Shown here piece by piece: positions 8,786 through 17,997 of a stretch of DNA of 64,000 bases. The stretch lies in NCBI GenBank assembly GCA_902362455.1, contig CABIWJ010000011.1, positions 12,560-76,559 of the forward strand, written 5' to 3'. The position numbers and the translations under genes are program-made. The notes below the pieces were generated by a model that searched no databases, was not told the DNA's origin, and saw nothing but the letters and a program-made list of their open reading frames with translations. The DNA comes from Eubacteriaceae bacterium. GTDB lineage: Bacteria; Bacillota; Clostridia; Lachnospirales; Lachnospiraceae. How positions within the stretch are numbered: position 1 is the first letter of the stretch; every line of letters begins with the position of its first letter.

Positions 8786-8793
8786 AATAATCC

Positions 8794-8880
8794 TCATTTC
8801 TGCTCCGCCGCAGTGTGATCTTCGCGGAGCTTTTTTGCTTACCAGGACAATTTCAACGAAATTTCCTGGTAAGCAAAAAA
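8794..8880 (-). repeat. Family B hairpin repeat, copy 2, before thiS
   Basis: On the minus strand it starts with a near-perfect palindrome (8831-8880) whose 17-base arms TTTTTTGCTTACCAGGA/TCCTGGTAAGCAAAAAA enclose AATTTC/GAAATT. Then comes the hairpin GCTCCGCGAAGATC... CGGAGC (8802-8830) and the tail AGAAATGAGGAT. The right half matches the plus-strand copy at 4936-5006. It fills the leader of the thi operon up to the thiS ribosome site. Confidence 0.75.
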
Positions 8881-8929
8881 GCCACACAAAAAGATACACC
8901 CAAGGTGGTGTACCCCTTCGTGTGACTTT
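8875..8929 (-). terminator. Attenuator-like terminator in the thi leader
   Basis: A 13-bp stem with AAAGTCACACGAA pairing TTTTTGTGTGGCTTT encloses a smaller ACACC/GGTGT stem and runs directly into six T. Because a promoter is found just upstream (8949-8977) and pepP ends at 9009, this is either the pepP terminator or an attenuator within the thiS leader. The conserved TPP aptamer segments were looked for and not found. Confidence 0.65.
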
Positions 8930-8948
8930 TGTCTGCACTCTGTGTGTT

Positions 8949-8977
8949 AAGATAGCATAATATTTTATATAAGTCAA
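8949..8977 (-). promoter_or_regulatory. Promoter of the thiSFGHE operon
   Basis: On the minus strand TTGACT (8972-8977) and TATCTT (8949-8954) are 17 bases apart. The predicted start of transcription is near 8942, giving a leader of about 155 bases with three consecutive hairpins before thiS. Confidence 0.6.
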
Positions 8978-9008
8978 TATATAATAAGTCATATTTTTAT
9001 TTTTATAT

Positions 9009-10799
9009 TTATATCTCTCTAGTAATTCTATCTAAGAATTCTTTCTCTTTACTGTCTAAAAATGGAGAAATTATTTTATTGACATTTTTGTGATAGTCAT
9101 TTAAGAGCATTTTCTCATGCTCATCTAACATATCAATATTAATTGCGTTTATGTCAAATGGTACTATTGTCAGGGTTTCAAATTCCATAAAACGTCCAAA
9201 ATCATTTTTTTCTCTTTCTTTACATACAATCATATTCTCAAGTCGTATTCCGTATTTACCTGTTATATATACACCTGGCTCGTTAGATGTAATCATACCT
9301 GGTTCAATGACGGCACTCAGATTCTTACCTTTTCCAAGTCTCCATCTGATATTATTAGGTCCCTCATGTACATTCATAAGATATCCCACACCATGTCCTG
9401 TTCCATGATTGTAGTCAAGTCCTTTACGCCATAATGCACTTCTGGCAAGAATATCTAAGTTTGCACCCGTAAGCCCATATAGGAATTTCGCATCTCCAAG
9501 AGCTAAATTACCTTTAAGGACGAGTGTATAATTATCTTTTTCTTCTTTCGTAAGTTCTCCACAGGCTAGGGTTCTCGTAATATCAGTTGTTCCTTCAAGA
9601 TAATGAGCACCTGTATCTATAAGAACAAATGATTTATCCTGCAATTCTATGTTTGATGCCTCATCAGGCGAATAATGTACGATTGCACCATGACTTCCAT
9701 AAGCCAGAATAGCCTCAAAACTCTCTTCAATGAAGCCTTCCATCTTTGAACGTTCCTCTAGTAATTTGTTCGCTATATCTAACTCAGTAATGCCTTTACT
9801 GATATTTTGATTAAACCAATATAAGAATTTGACATATGCAATTCCGTCCTTAATATGTGCTTTGGCTTCATTTAGGACTTCTGTCTCATTTTTCATTGCC
9901 TTCATCTTAGTTGTCGGATTAACCATATTAAGAATCTTGCCTTTAAATAATTTCTTATATAACAGATAATTTATCTTATCAATGTCTGCAAGTATAGGTC
10001 TGCCTTTAGATATCAATATCATCTTAGGTAAATCATTATATATTTCATTATAATCCTTAATTTCAACATTTATCCCTTTAAGATATTCACTTATTTTAGA
10101 GACAGAACACTGATTGCAATAAAGTGTTATCTTACTGTCAGTTACTGTAAGATAGCTTAATAATAATGGACTATATTCTATATCATTTGCACGAATATTT
10201 AAAAGCCATGCTATATCATCCAAAGTTGTTATAATATGTCCATATACATTTAATTCTGACATTCTGTCTCGCAATCTTTCTATCTTAGATACAGCACTTT
10301 CACCACTGTATTCTTCATCAAGTATAAATGCATCAGAACCCGGAAGTTCAGGTCTGTCCTGCCATATCTCGGCTGATAGATCTACATCTGATACAATACG
10401 TACTACTTTACCACAATTCTCAATCTTTCTTCTAAGATTAATGACAGATGAAGCAACCATACATCTTCCGTCAAAGCCAAGAATCATATCATCTTCTAAT
10501 CTGCTGAGCATAAACTCGTCAATTGTAGGAACACCCTCCATTTCCGCTCTGTATAAAACAATCTCACTGTCTTTTAATTCATCTTCTGCCTGCAGAAAAT
10601 ATCTGCCGTCAGTCCAAAGTCCTGCTTCATTCATTGTTACAATTAATGTTCCGGCTGAACCTGTAAAACCTGAAATGTATTCCCTTACTTTAAAATAATC
10701 ACCTACAAATTCTGAACTGTGATAATCATCAGTAGGAATGTAATATATATCGATGTCGTGTTTTCTCATAACATCTCTTAATTCTTTGATTCTATCCAT
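9009..10799 (-). CDS. Xaa-Pro aminopeptidase, three-domain M24B type
   Basis: A 596-residue cytoplasmic metallopeptidase that removes an N-terminal residue preceding proline. Two creatinase-like N-terminal domains (about 1-300) precede the pita-bread domain. Metal ligands can be seen in LIDTGAHYLEGTTDITRT (two Asp), GTGHGVGYLMNVHEGPN (His) and SNEPGVYITGKYGIRLEN (two Glu). The length matches eukaryote-like APP1 and its Firmicute homologues rather than the 360-residue form. It lies 20 bp after the amylase gene on the same strand. Confidence 0.93.
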   Translation of the reverse strand: MDRIKELRDVMRKHDIDIYYIPTDDYHSSEFVGDYFKVREYISGFTGSAGTLIVTMNEAGLWTDGRYFLQAEDELKDSEIVLYRAEMEGVPTIDEFMLSRLEDDMILGFDGRCMVASSVINLRRKIENCGKVVRIVSDVDLSAEIWQDRPELPGSDAFILDEEYSGESAVSKIERLRDRMSELNVYGHIITTLDDIAWLLNIRANDIEYSPLLLSYLTVTDSKITLYCNQCSVSKISEYLKGINVEIKDYNEIYNDLPKMILISKGRPILADIDKINYLLYKKLFKGKILNMVNPTTKMKAMKNETEVLNEAKAHIKDGIAYVKFLYWFNQNISKGITELDIANKLLEERSKMEGFIEESFEAILAYGSHGAIVHYSPDEASNIELQDKSFVLIDTGAHYLEGTTDITRTLACGELTKEEKDNYTLVLKGNLALGDAKFLYGLTGANLDILARSALWRKGLDYNHGTGHGVGYLMNVHEGPNNIRWRLGKGKNLSAVIEPGMITSNEPGVYITGKYGIRLENMIVCKEREKNDFGRFMEFETLTIVPFDINAINIDMLDEHEKMLLNDYHKNVNKIISPFLDSKEKEFLDRITREI

Positions 10800-10819
10800 T
10801 TATTTCGCCACCATCTTGT

Positions 10820-12415
10820 TTATTCCATCATTTCAGAAGTATTTTCTTCTAAATGTTTATAATTACTTCCATAGAAAGTCTCTGGTTCTGTTCCGTTAAC
10901 AACTTCAGCATATGCAGATACTTCGTGTTCATCGACAAATAGTTCTTCACTTCTTGCATCAACAGTTTGTCCAATTTTCAAACGGTATACAGAAACTGAA
11001 CCATCATTAACCTTGAATGTTCCGAAGCCATCTTCATCAATTACTACATTTTCAGCTATATTTCTAAGTGCATCTACAAATGTAAGTCCTGCAAAATGTT
11101 TTCCGACATACATCTTCTTACTACCACCCTTTTCAACTGTCATTAAAACTGCCAGACCTGAATTCTTATATTCATCGACACCTTCTAAAGTCCAGCCTAC
11201 AATCTTATCATCATCAAAATAATCGTGTAATCTTCCGTAGGCATTATAGGTTCTTAATTTAAGCAAGGTTTTCAAATCTTTAACAGGCTTTATCTTATCA
11301 TGTGGTATTCCGTAGAAATCACCATAGAATACACATGGATATCCCTCATTTCGAAGTAAAATAAGTGAATACGCATGTGGTTTAAACCATTCAAGTACGA
11401 AAGACTCCAAAGCCTGACCATACTGTGTATCATGATTATCTACAAAAGTGACTGATAAGTCAGGTCTTGAACTTAATAATGTGTTCTTAAGGATATATCT
11501 CATATCAAAATAACCATTACTTCTTGATGCATGATACATATTAAAATGCAATGGAACATCAAATAATGAAAGTGTTGATTCAGTTTTCTCAATATATCTT
11601 TCCAGAATAGGTAATTCCGCATTCCAATATTCACCAACCGCAAATATCGGTTTATTAAATTCTTTTCTAAGGCTTGTCAGCCAATTCTTATAGAAATTGA
11701 AGTCAATATGCTTAACAGCATCTAATCTGAAGCCATCAACACCAGTGAATTCAAAATACCATTTTCCCCATCTGTCTAATTCTTCTACCACTTCCTCGTC
11801 ACTCATATCTAAGTCAACGCCCATAAGATAATCATAGTTACCAAATTCACCATCAACATCACTATCCCATTCTTTACCAATGAATCTATAGATGCCATTT
11901 TCCTGACTTTTAGCATCATAGTCTGTTCCATGAAAATTCGTCCAGTCCCATTTGAAATTAGAATATTTACCATTTCGTCCCGGAAACGTGAATTTAGTCC
12001 ATACAGTAATCTTTTTTTTACCCTGAATCTCTACATTTCTATCATTTTCATCATAACCATATGCAAAGATACGCTCTTTTTCATCTGCACCCATTCGATG
12101 ACCTAATACAACATCAGCTAACACTTCTATATTATTCTGTTGCAAAGTTCTAACAGCCTCAAGATACTCATCTTTAGTTCCGTATTTAGTAGGTATAGTG
12201 CTTTTCTGGTTAAATTCACCTAAATCATACAAGTCATAAACTGCATATCCTACATCATTTATGCCACTTGCACCTTTATATGCCGGTGGTAACCATACCG
12301 ATGTAATCCCGGCTGCTTTTAATACAGGAGCTTCTTTTGCTACTCTCTTCCAATGTGATGCGTCAGGTTTTAAGTACCATTCAAAATCCTGCATCATCGT
12401 TTTATTTCTATCCAT
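10820..12415 (-). CDS. Cytoplasmic alpha-amylase, GH13
   Basis: A 531-residue glycoside hydrolase without a signal peptide, starting MDRNKTMMQDFEWYLKPDAS as in the GH13_5 cytoplasmic amylases. Conserved regions are DVVLGHRMGADEKE, GVDGFRLDAVKHID (nucleophile Asp), FAVGEYWNAE (acid/base Glu) and FVDNHDTQYGQ (third Asp). The residue after the C-terminal beta domain is followed by an extra acidic tail of about 50 residues (DARSEELFVDEHEV...). It would degrade storage glucan, and a glycogen synthase gene lies 3 kb upstream. The ATG has AAAGG upstream. Confidence 0.93.
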   Translation of the reverse strand: MDRNKTMMQDFEWYLKPDASHWKRVAKEAPVLKAAGITSVWLPPAYKGASGINDVGYAVYDLYDLGEFNQKSTIPTKYGTKDEYLEAVRTLQQNNIEVLADVVLGHRMGADEKERIFAYGYDENDRNVEIQGKKKITVWTKFTFPGRNGKYSNFKWDWTNFHGTDYDAKSQENGIYRFIGKEWDSDVDGEFGNYDYLMGVDLDMSDEEVVEELDRWGKWYFEFTGVDGFRLDAVKHIDFNFYKNWLTSLRKEFNKPIFAVGEYWNAELPILERYIEKTESTLSLFDVPLHFNMYHASRSNGYFDMRYILKNTLLSSRPDLSVTFVDNHDTQYGQALESFVLEWFKPHAYSLILLRNEGYPCVFYGDFYGIPHDKIKPVKDLKTLLKLRTYNAYGRLHDYFDDDKIVGWTLEGVDEYKNSGLAVLMTVEKGGSKKMYVGKHFAGLTFVDALRNIAENVVIDEDGFGTFKVNDGSVSVYRLKIGQTVDARSEELFVDEHEVSAYAEVVNGTEPETFYGSNYKHLEENTSEMME

Positions 12416-12530
12416 AACGAAAACCTTTCTTTAAATCATTATAATTTAATTCATATATAATCTGTTATTTAATAATTTTTTAATAAGCTACTAATGCATT
12501 ATCGATTTCTTTATCAAATGACATAATGTA

Positions 12531-13523
12531 TTAATCCATAGGTCTTACTGAAACTTCGCCTGTAGACAGTTTTTCTATTCTTCCGTCACTGTGTTCGACT
12601 ACAAGTGCCGCAGTATTATCATCAATATCTTTAACTAAAAGTTGTTCTTTTGGTTCTTTGTCTTTTATGTATACATATTTACCTATAAGCATTGATTTCT
12701 CTTTGTATTTATCCATAAATTTGTGTTTTTCTAAATGCTTGTAATATTTATATATATTTGACAATACTTCGGAAGTTATCCTTGAACGGAGATTTTCTAT
12801 TTCATACTCTGCACCATCCATAAAACCTGCCGCTATATTTCTTATATCCTCCGGGAATTCATCTTTAGGTGTTTTTAAATTAATTCCAATTCCTAAAACT
12901 GCATAGTCAAGTTTACCATTCTCTAAGTTCAGTGATGCTTCTGTAAGAATACCGCATACCTTTTTACCATTGCAATACACATCATTAACCCATTTGATTT
13001 CTGTTTTGACATTAGTCAATTTCTCGATTGCTTCTGAAACAGCTACTGCGGCCATTGTTGTAATAAATAATGCTTCTGTTGATATAACCTCAGGTTTTAA
13101 TAAAATACTCATATATATTCCACTATTCGATGGCGAATAGAAATTCCTGTTAAGTCTGCCTCTTCCATTAGTCTGTTCTTCTGCGACTAATATTTTCCAT
13201 TCTTTTGCACCTTCTGAAGCCATCTTCTTGAGAACTGCATTAGTTGATGTTATTGTCTTATAGACTTCTATATCAGCTTTATCACGTAATTCCTTATTCA
13301 GATTTTTATTTATCTCTTCTCTTATAATAACATCGCTATTTTCTAACATACAATATCCCTTGTTATTTATTCCAACTATATTATAACCCTCTTTTGTAAG
13401 TGTCTTTACAGCTTTCCATACAGCACTTCTGCTAACATCTAATTCTTTAGCTATTTCTTCTCCTGAGAAATGTTGTCCTTTATTATTTTCTAAAATTTTT
13501 AAAACGTTATCTTTTACACTCAT
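12531..13523 (-). CDS. birA: Bifunctional biotin operon repressor / biotin-protein ligase
   Basis: A 330-residue protein with an N-terminal winged helix (residues 1-60: FSGEEIAKELDVSRSAVWKAVKTL) and a ligase domain. The ligase domain holds TSTNAVLKKMA, the biotinyl-AMP loop NGRGRLNRNFYSP, the KWVNDVYCNGKKVCGILTEAS active-site segment, and a C-terminal SH3-like domain. It biotinylates carboxylase subunits and represses biotin genes with biotinyl-AMP. It is divergent from the DUF1292 gene, with 282 bp between them, and no biotin genes are nearby. Confidence 0.95.
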   Translation of the reverse strand: MSVKDNVLKILENNKGQHFSGEEIAKELDVSRSAVWKAVKTLTKEGYNIVGINNKGYCMLENSDVIIREEINKNLNKELRDKADIEVYKTITSTNAVLKKMASEGAKEWKILVAEEQTNGRGRLNRNFYSPSNSGIYMSILLKPEVISTEALFITTMAAVAVSEAIEKLTNVKTEIKWVNDVYCNGKKVCGILTEASLNLENGKLDYAVLGIGINLKTPKDEFPEDIRNIAAGFMDGAEYEIENLRSRITSEVLSNIYKYYKHLEKHKFMDKYKEKSMLIGKYVYIKDKEPKEQLLVKDIDDNTAALVVEHSDGRIEKLSTGEVSVRPMD

Positions 13524-13805
13524 TTTTACACCAATCCTTATGTATTAAAATAATCGATTTTACTATTTCTGTATTTTACACCAAATCAACAAGTTTTTAA
13601 AGCCTTTTAAACTTAATTTGTTATTTAGGCTATCAAATCTTATAAATACTTCTTTAGTCGATTTTTTTCGTGTTTATACGACACTTTATATATTATGAAA
13701 ATTATCTGTGGCTTAGTATATTTTATATTGCATTTTATAATACTATCTGTTAAAGTATCAAAAGAAGATGTTTTCTTCTTAATAATATTGAAGTGAGGTT
13801 TGTAA

Positions 13806-14135
13806 ATGAACGATTTAGAAAATCAGGAATTAGAAAATGATGAGGAAGCTACTGTTACTCTTGAACTTGATGATGGTACAAGTGTTGAATGTGCTGTTCT
13901 TACTATTTTCCCTGTAGGAGAAAATGATTATATCGCACTTCTTCCACTTGAAGGCGAAGCTGCTGAAGAGGGTGAAGTATATTTATATAAATATATGGAA
14001 TCAGAAGAAGGCGAACCATCTTTAGACAATATCTTAGATGATGATGAATATGAAGCAGTTGCGGATGCTTTTGACGAACTATTAGATTCTCAGGAATATG
14101 ATGAATTAATTCCTGAAGATGAACTCGATGACTAA
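13806..14135 (+). CDS. DUF1292 family acidic protein
   Basis: A 109-residue, strongly acidic protein. The core TVTLELDDGTSVECAVLTIFPVGENDYIALLP matches the DUF1292 (YrzB-like) fold, and the tail is Asp/Glu-rich (DELLDSQEYDELIPEDELDD). The function of the family is not known. The ribosome site GTGAGG lies 9-10 bases before the ATG. A TATAAT at 13736-13741 could be its -10 but the matching -35 is poor. It ends at a strong terminator. The divergent intergenic region to birA (13524-13805) holds nothing else that I recognise. Confidence 0.85.
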   Translation: MNDLENQELENDEEATVTLELDDGTSVECAVLTIFPVGENDYIALLPLEGEAAEEGEVYLYKYMESEEGEPSLDNILDDDEYEAVADAFDELLDSQEYDELIPEDELDD

Positions 14136-14173
14136 TTCCAGTCCTAAAAATTTTGTACCGTAATTTCAAACTA

Positions 14174-14236
14174 AAGAAGAGTGTCAAAGGTTCAATTCTT
14201 ATTAAAAGAACCGAACTTTGGCACTCTTCTTTTTTA
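14174..14236 (+). terminator. Strong intrinsic terminator after the DUF1292 gene
   Basis: Arms AAGAAGAGTGTCAAAGGTTC and GAACTTTGGCACTCTTCTT pair over about 19 bases with one or two irregularities, followed by TTTTTTATT. The A-rich 5' flank allows it to work for the converging minus-strand side as well, though no minus gene ends here. Confidence 0.85.
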
Positions 14237-14263
14237 TTCTCTTGTGTTTGTTATTATATATTT

Positions 14264-14842
14264 CTATACCTTAAACTGCAGTATATTATTATCTTCTGAT
14301 TCAACCTTGCCTTTTGTTGACATATATGCACTTATTGTAAAGTCAATTGTATAATAGATAAATGCTACAAGTACAATCGCTTTGCCTATCTTAAACGGGA
14401 TTTTCATTATTCCCATAAATACGACATTCTTAATAAATGCTGCATCTGCAACGGAATATAAGCCCCACGCAACACAACTCTCTAAGCAGAGTATTCCTTT
14501 GTAATTAAATGGTTTATTACTATAATCCCACCATAAACAACCAAATACCTTAATCATAATCTTAGCTGTCATAAATTCAACACAGGTTGCAAGACAGGAA
14601 CCTAAGATAAATATTGTCACATAATGACCTGAGAAGCTTTTTAAAGCTGTATGTACAAAGATTCCACCAAAGCCATATATCGGACATATCGGTCCATGAA
14701 TAAAGCCTCTGTTAATAAATTTCTTATTGCAATAAGAAATATAGATAGTTTCAACAACCCAACCCATAACACTGTACACTAAAAACCATAACGCGAAATT
14801 ATAAAAATTTTCTCCAATTCCCGGTACTCTAACGTTCCACAT
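14264..14842 (-). CDS. CmpB-type putative ABC transporter membrane protein (PF06541)
   Basis: A 192-residue membrane protein with five or so hydrophobic segments. The conserved family elements are FLVYSVMGWVVETIYISYC, NRGFIHGPICPIYGFGG and the LWWDYSNKPFNYKGILCLESCVAWG block. The family is called a type-IV ABC transporter permease by name only; its role is unproven. It lies 18 bp downstream of the HD hydrolase gene and probably shares a transcript with it and glgA. Confidence 0.85.
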   Translation of the reverse strand: MWNVRVPGIGENFYNFALWFLVYSVMGWVVETIYISYCNKKFINRGFIHGPICPIYGFGGIFVHTALKSFSGHYVTIFILGSCLATCVEFMTAKIMIKVFGCLWWDYSNKPFNYKGILCLESCVAWGLYSVADAAFIKNVVFMGIMKIPFKIGKAIVLVAFIYYTIDFTISAYMSTKGKVESEDNNILQFKV

Positions 14843-14860
14843 ATCTAAATCTCCATATTC

Positions 14861-15430
14861 TTAATGTATTTTTATTGCATTTTCAAAATCAGGCAATTTC
14901 TTCTTTATACGATTAACTGTTTCTAAAAAGCCACAATATTTATCTACATACATTACAACATAACCCTCCATTGTCTTAGGCGGAATTACTGTAAGCGGCC
15001 ACATATGTTTAAGAATAATATCTCTTTCAACGTCATTTAGTTCAAAATATTTATCAGCATTATTAAGTGCTGTACGTGGATGAGTAAAACCATGGAAATG
15101 TTCTCCTGTATTCTTGCTGTGTGTATGCCAGTCATACAGGAACAAATCATGTAACAAACCACCTCTTGCTGCCGAAATATAATCAAAATTGTAATATTTA
15201 CATATCTTATAACTTATATAAGATACTGATATGCAATGTTCTAATGTCGTAGTTGTTCCATGCTGGATATATTTATCCATCTCCTGAAACTTCTCATTAT
15301 CCATTATATCATAGACACATTCCATATATCTCTTGTCATTAAGACATTCCTTACCAGTTAACCATTTTTCTGTATTAAGTTTCCTGATAATATCATTTTT
15401 TCTGATATCACCATAGATTTCTTTATTCAT
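14861..15430 (-). CDS. HD-domain phosphohydrolase
   Basis: A 189-residue protein with the HD metal site: a first His in TTLEHCISVSYISYKIC, the HD pair in AARGGLLHDLFLYDWH, a further His cluster in HTHSKNTGEHFHGFTHPRTALNNA and HMWPLTVIPPK. Such small HD proteins hydrolyse phosphomonoesters or diesters of nucleotides; the substrate here is unknown. GAAGGAATTCTG precedes the ATG. It lies 12 bp after glgA. Confidence 0.85.
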   Translation of the reverse strand: MNKEIYGDIRKNDIIRKLNTEKWLTGKECLNDKRYMECVYDIMDNEKFQEMDKYIQHGTTTTLEHCISVSYISYKICKYYNFDYISAARGGLLHDLFLYDWHTHSKNTGEHFHGFTHPRTALNNADKYFELNDVERDIILKHMWPLTVIPPKTMEGYVVMYVDKYCGFLETVNRIKKKLPDFENAIKIH

Positions 15431-15442
15431 CAGAATTCCTTC

Positions 15443-16888
15443 CTACCAGCCAAGTAACCAATTATAAAGATTTTCATACTTCTTAGCTGAGTTAGCCCAA
15501 GAGAAGTCTGCTGCCATAGCTCTGTCTATTAGCTTATTCCACTCTCTCTTGTTATTATAATAAATATATTTTGCATAACGGATAATGTCAAGCATTTCGT
15601 GAGCATTATAATTCTTGAATGAGAAACCTGTGCCTGTACTTTCATATTGATTATATGGTTCAACAGTATCCTTAAGACCTCCCGTCTCTCTTACAATCGG
15701 AATAGTTCCATATCTTAAACTCATCAACTGGCTGAGTCCACAAGGCTCAAATAATGATGGCATTAAAAATGCATCACAAGCAGCATATACTCTGTGTGAC
15801 ATATCTTCTGAATAATAGATATTAGCTGAAACTCTATTGCCATACTTCCAATCATAATATCTGAACATATTCTCATATTTCTCTTCACCTGTTCCAAGGA
15901 TTACAAACTGTACGTCATCTGTACATATCTCATCCATAACGCAGGCAATTAAATCAAGTCCTTTCTGGTCTGTAAGTCTTGATACAAGACCTATCATAAA
16001 TTTATCTTTATTAACTTCCAGGCCTAATTGCTCCTGAAGTGCAAGCTTGTTCTTATATTTCTCTTTTCTGAAATTAATTGCATTATATTTATAAGGTATT
16101 CTGTCATCTGTTTCAGGATTATATTCATTATAATCAATACCATTTACAATTCCACAAAGTGAATTACTTCTGGCTCTCATTAATCCGTCAAGTCCTTCAC
16201 CATAAAATGCAGTCTTAATCTCTTCAGCATAGGTCTCACTAACTGTTGTAATGAAATCTGCGTATGCAATACCACCTTTCAGGAGATTCGCATCATCATA
16301 TACCTTAAGTTTATCAGATGTAAAATAATAATCTGAAAGACCTGAGTCAGCCTGAATTGTCTTAATATCCCATACACCCTGGAATTTAAGGTTATGTATT
16401 GTCATTATTGACTTCATATTCTGATAGAATTCGCCACCTCTGAAGCTATCTTTCATATATACTGGAACGAGACCTGTCTGCCAGTCGTGACAATGAACAA
16501 TATCTGGCTTGAATCCTATAACAGGAAGAACAGATAATGCTGCTCTTGAGAAAAATGCGAATTTCTCTAAGTCATATTTCAAATCACCATAAGGCTTTGG
16601 ACCACCAAAATATGCCTCATTATCTATAAAATAAAAGGTTATTTCATCATAAACTAACTTAAATACGCCAACATATTTACTTCTATATCCTATATCCATA
16701 TAAAAGTATGAAATAAATTCTAACTTTTCTGTAAAATGCCATGGCATACTAAGATATTTTGGCAATATTACACGCACATCAAATTCATTTTTATCAAAGC
16801 ATTTTGGTAAAGAACCAACTACATCTGCAAGTCCTCCTGTTTTAATAAAAGGAACTGCCTCTGATGCAACAAACAGTATCTTCTTCAT
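15443..16888 (-). CDS. glgA: Glycogen (starch) synthase, GT5
   Basis: About 481 residues. It transfers glucose from ADP-glucose to glycogen. KTGGLADVVGSLPK near the N-terminus binds ADP-glucose, HCHDWQTGLVP and TIHNLKFQGVW are GT5 signatures, and the C-terminal GT-B half has GLVSRLTDQKGLDL and MPSLFEPCGLSQL. The ATG at 16888 is chosen because the protein then starts MKKILFVASEA as usual; a TTG four codons upstream lies directly on the AAAGG site and cannot be excluded. No other glg genes adjoin it. Confidence 0.93.
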   Translation of the reverse strand: MKKILFVASEAVPFIKTGGLADVVGSLPKCFDKNEFDVRVILPKYLSMPWHFTEKLEFISYFYMDIGYRSKYVGVFKLVYDEITFYFIDNEAYFGGPKPYGDLKYDLEKFAFFSRAALSVLPVIGFKPDIVHCHDWQTGLVPVYMKDSFRGGEFYQNMKSIMTIHNLKFQGVWDIKTIQADSGLSDYYFTSDKLKVYDDANLLKGGIAYADFITTVSETYAEEIKTAFYGEGLDGLMRARSNSLCGIVNGIDYNEYNPETDDRIPYKYNAINFRKEKYKNKLALQEQLGLEVNKDKFMIGLVSRLTDQKGLDLIACVMDEICTDDVQFVILGTGEEKYENMFRYYDWKYGNRVSANIYYSEDMSHRVYAACDAFLMPSLFEPCGLSQLMSLRYGTIPIVRETGGLKDTVEPYNQYESTGTGFSFKNYNAHEMLDIIRYAKYIYYNNKREWNKLIDRAMAADFSWANSAKKYENLYNWLLGW

Positions 16889-17046
16889 ATAAGCAACCAA
16901 ACCTTTCTACTCTCCCTGCTTTCTTACGCAGGCAAAATGTCTATTAACATTAATAACGTGGCTCAAAAAAAGAGCTATAATAATATTCATATTTACATAT
17001 AAAGATATTATAACTCATTTTTCATATCATTTAAAGTGTTTTTTAT

Positions 17047-17844
17047 CTAATTACACTTATATTCTAATCTGATTTTATCAGCTATAAGTGCAATGAATTC
17101 TGAATTAGTAGGTTTACCCTTACCATTATTTACAGTATATCCGAATAATTCATCTATAGTATCCATTTTTCCTCTTGTCCATGCAACTTCTATCGCGTGT
17201 CTTATTGCTCTTTCAACTCTGCTTGGCGTAGTATTATTCTTCTTAGCAATTGTTGGATATAAAATCTTCGTTATCGAATTGAGCATCTCCATGTCATTAA
17301 TTGACATTATAATTGCATCTCGAAGAAACTGATATCCCTTAATATGCGCCGGTACACCTACCTCGTGAATGATATTTGTAACATCACTTTCAAGATTTCT
17401 TTCTATGTATTCTTTTTTATTCTCGAATGAATTAATCTTTCTAGGCTCCAGACTCTTCTTTTTAATACTGTTCTTCATATGCTTTACACGATTTAATACC
17501 ATCTCATTATCAAATGGTTTCATAATGTAATAACATGCTCCAAGGTTAAAAGCATCATCTGTTATAGTCTCTCTTCCAACAGCTGATAATACGATAAATG
17601 CAGGCTTCTTTTTCATAGTTGAATTCTTATTTATCTTGTCCATAACCGCAAGTCCATCAAATTTCGGCATAATTACATCTATTAATGCAACATCAGGTTC
17701 CTGTTTAGCAATAACATTAATTGCCTCTTCACCATTTTTTGCCTTACCAACTACCTCAATCTCTTCATCACTGCTAAGTAAATCGTCTAATATCTGCAAA
17801 ATTCTTTCATTGTCTTCTGCTATAACAACATTAAGCTTTTCCAT
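17047..17844 (-). CDS. spo0A: Sporulation transcription factor Spo0A
   Basis: A 265-residue response regulator that commits the cell to sporulation. The receiver domain has the acidic pair at residues 10-11, Asp56 in [12 protein letters not shown] and the switch Lys in YYIMKPFD. The C-terminal effector domain shows [19 protein letters not shown] and the DNA-recognition helix [19 protein letters not shown] good AAGGGG site precedes the ATG. Its promoter region carries two Spo0A-box-like sequences, suggesting autoregulation. spoIVB, its usual neighbour, is 3.5 kb away because two signalling genes are inserted. Confidence 0.97.
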   Translation of the reverse strand: MEKLNVVIAEDNERILQILDDLLSSDEEIEVVGKAKNGEEAINVIAKQEPDVALIDVIMPKFDGLAVMDKINKNSTMKKKPAFIVLSAVGRETITDDAFNLGACYYIMKPFDNEMVLNRVKHMKNSIKKKSLEPRKINSFENKKEYIERNLESDVTNIIHEVGVPAHIKGYQFLRDAIIMSINDMEMLNSITKILYPTIAKKNNTTPSRVERAIRHAIEVAWTRGKMDTIDELFGYTVNNGKGKPTNSEFIALIADKIRLEYKCN

Positions 17845-17888
17845 TTCCCCTTAATCCTCCTGTTTATTTCTATTTTTTAACATACATT

Positions 17889-17953
17889 ATTATATATTTT
17901 CATACAAATTATTGCAACTGAATATCATCGTATAATTTCGACACAATTCGACT
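17889..17953 (-). promoter_or_regulatory. spo0A promoter with two Spo0A-box-like sites
   Basis: On the minus strand TTGCAA (17912-17917) and TATAAT (17889-17894) are 17 bases apart. Upstream, TGTCGAA (17937-17943) is a perfect core of the known Spo0A box, and AGTCGAA (17947-17953) lies exactly 10 bases further, on the same face of the helix. This fits positive autoregulation by phosphorylated Spo0A. Confidence 0.65.
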
Positions 17954-17997
17954 TTTATGTTTTATCTGTATTTGCCGATATTGTTTTCTAAGACTAT

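Noticed and set aside
8786..9008. TPP riboswitch expected before thiS
   Set aside because: The conserved aptamer segments could not be found on either strand; only hairpins are present.
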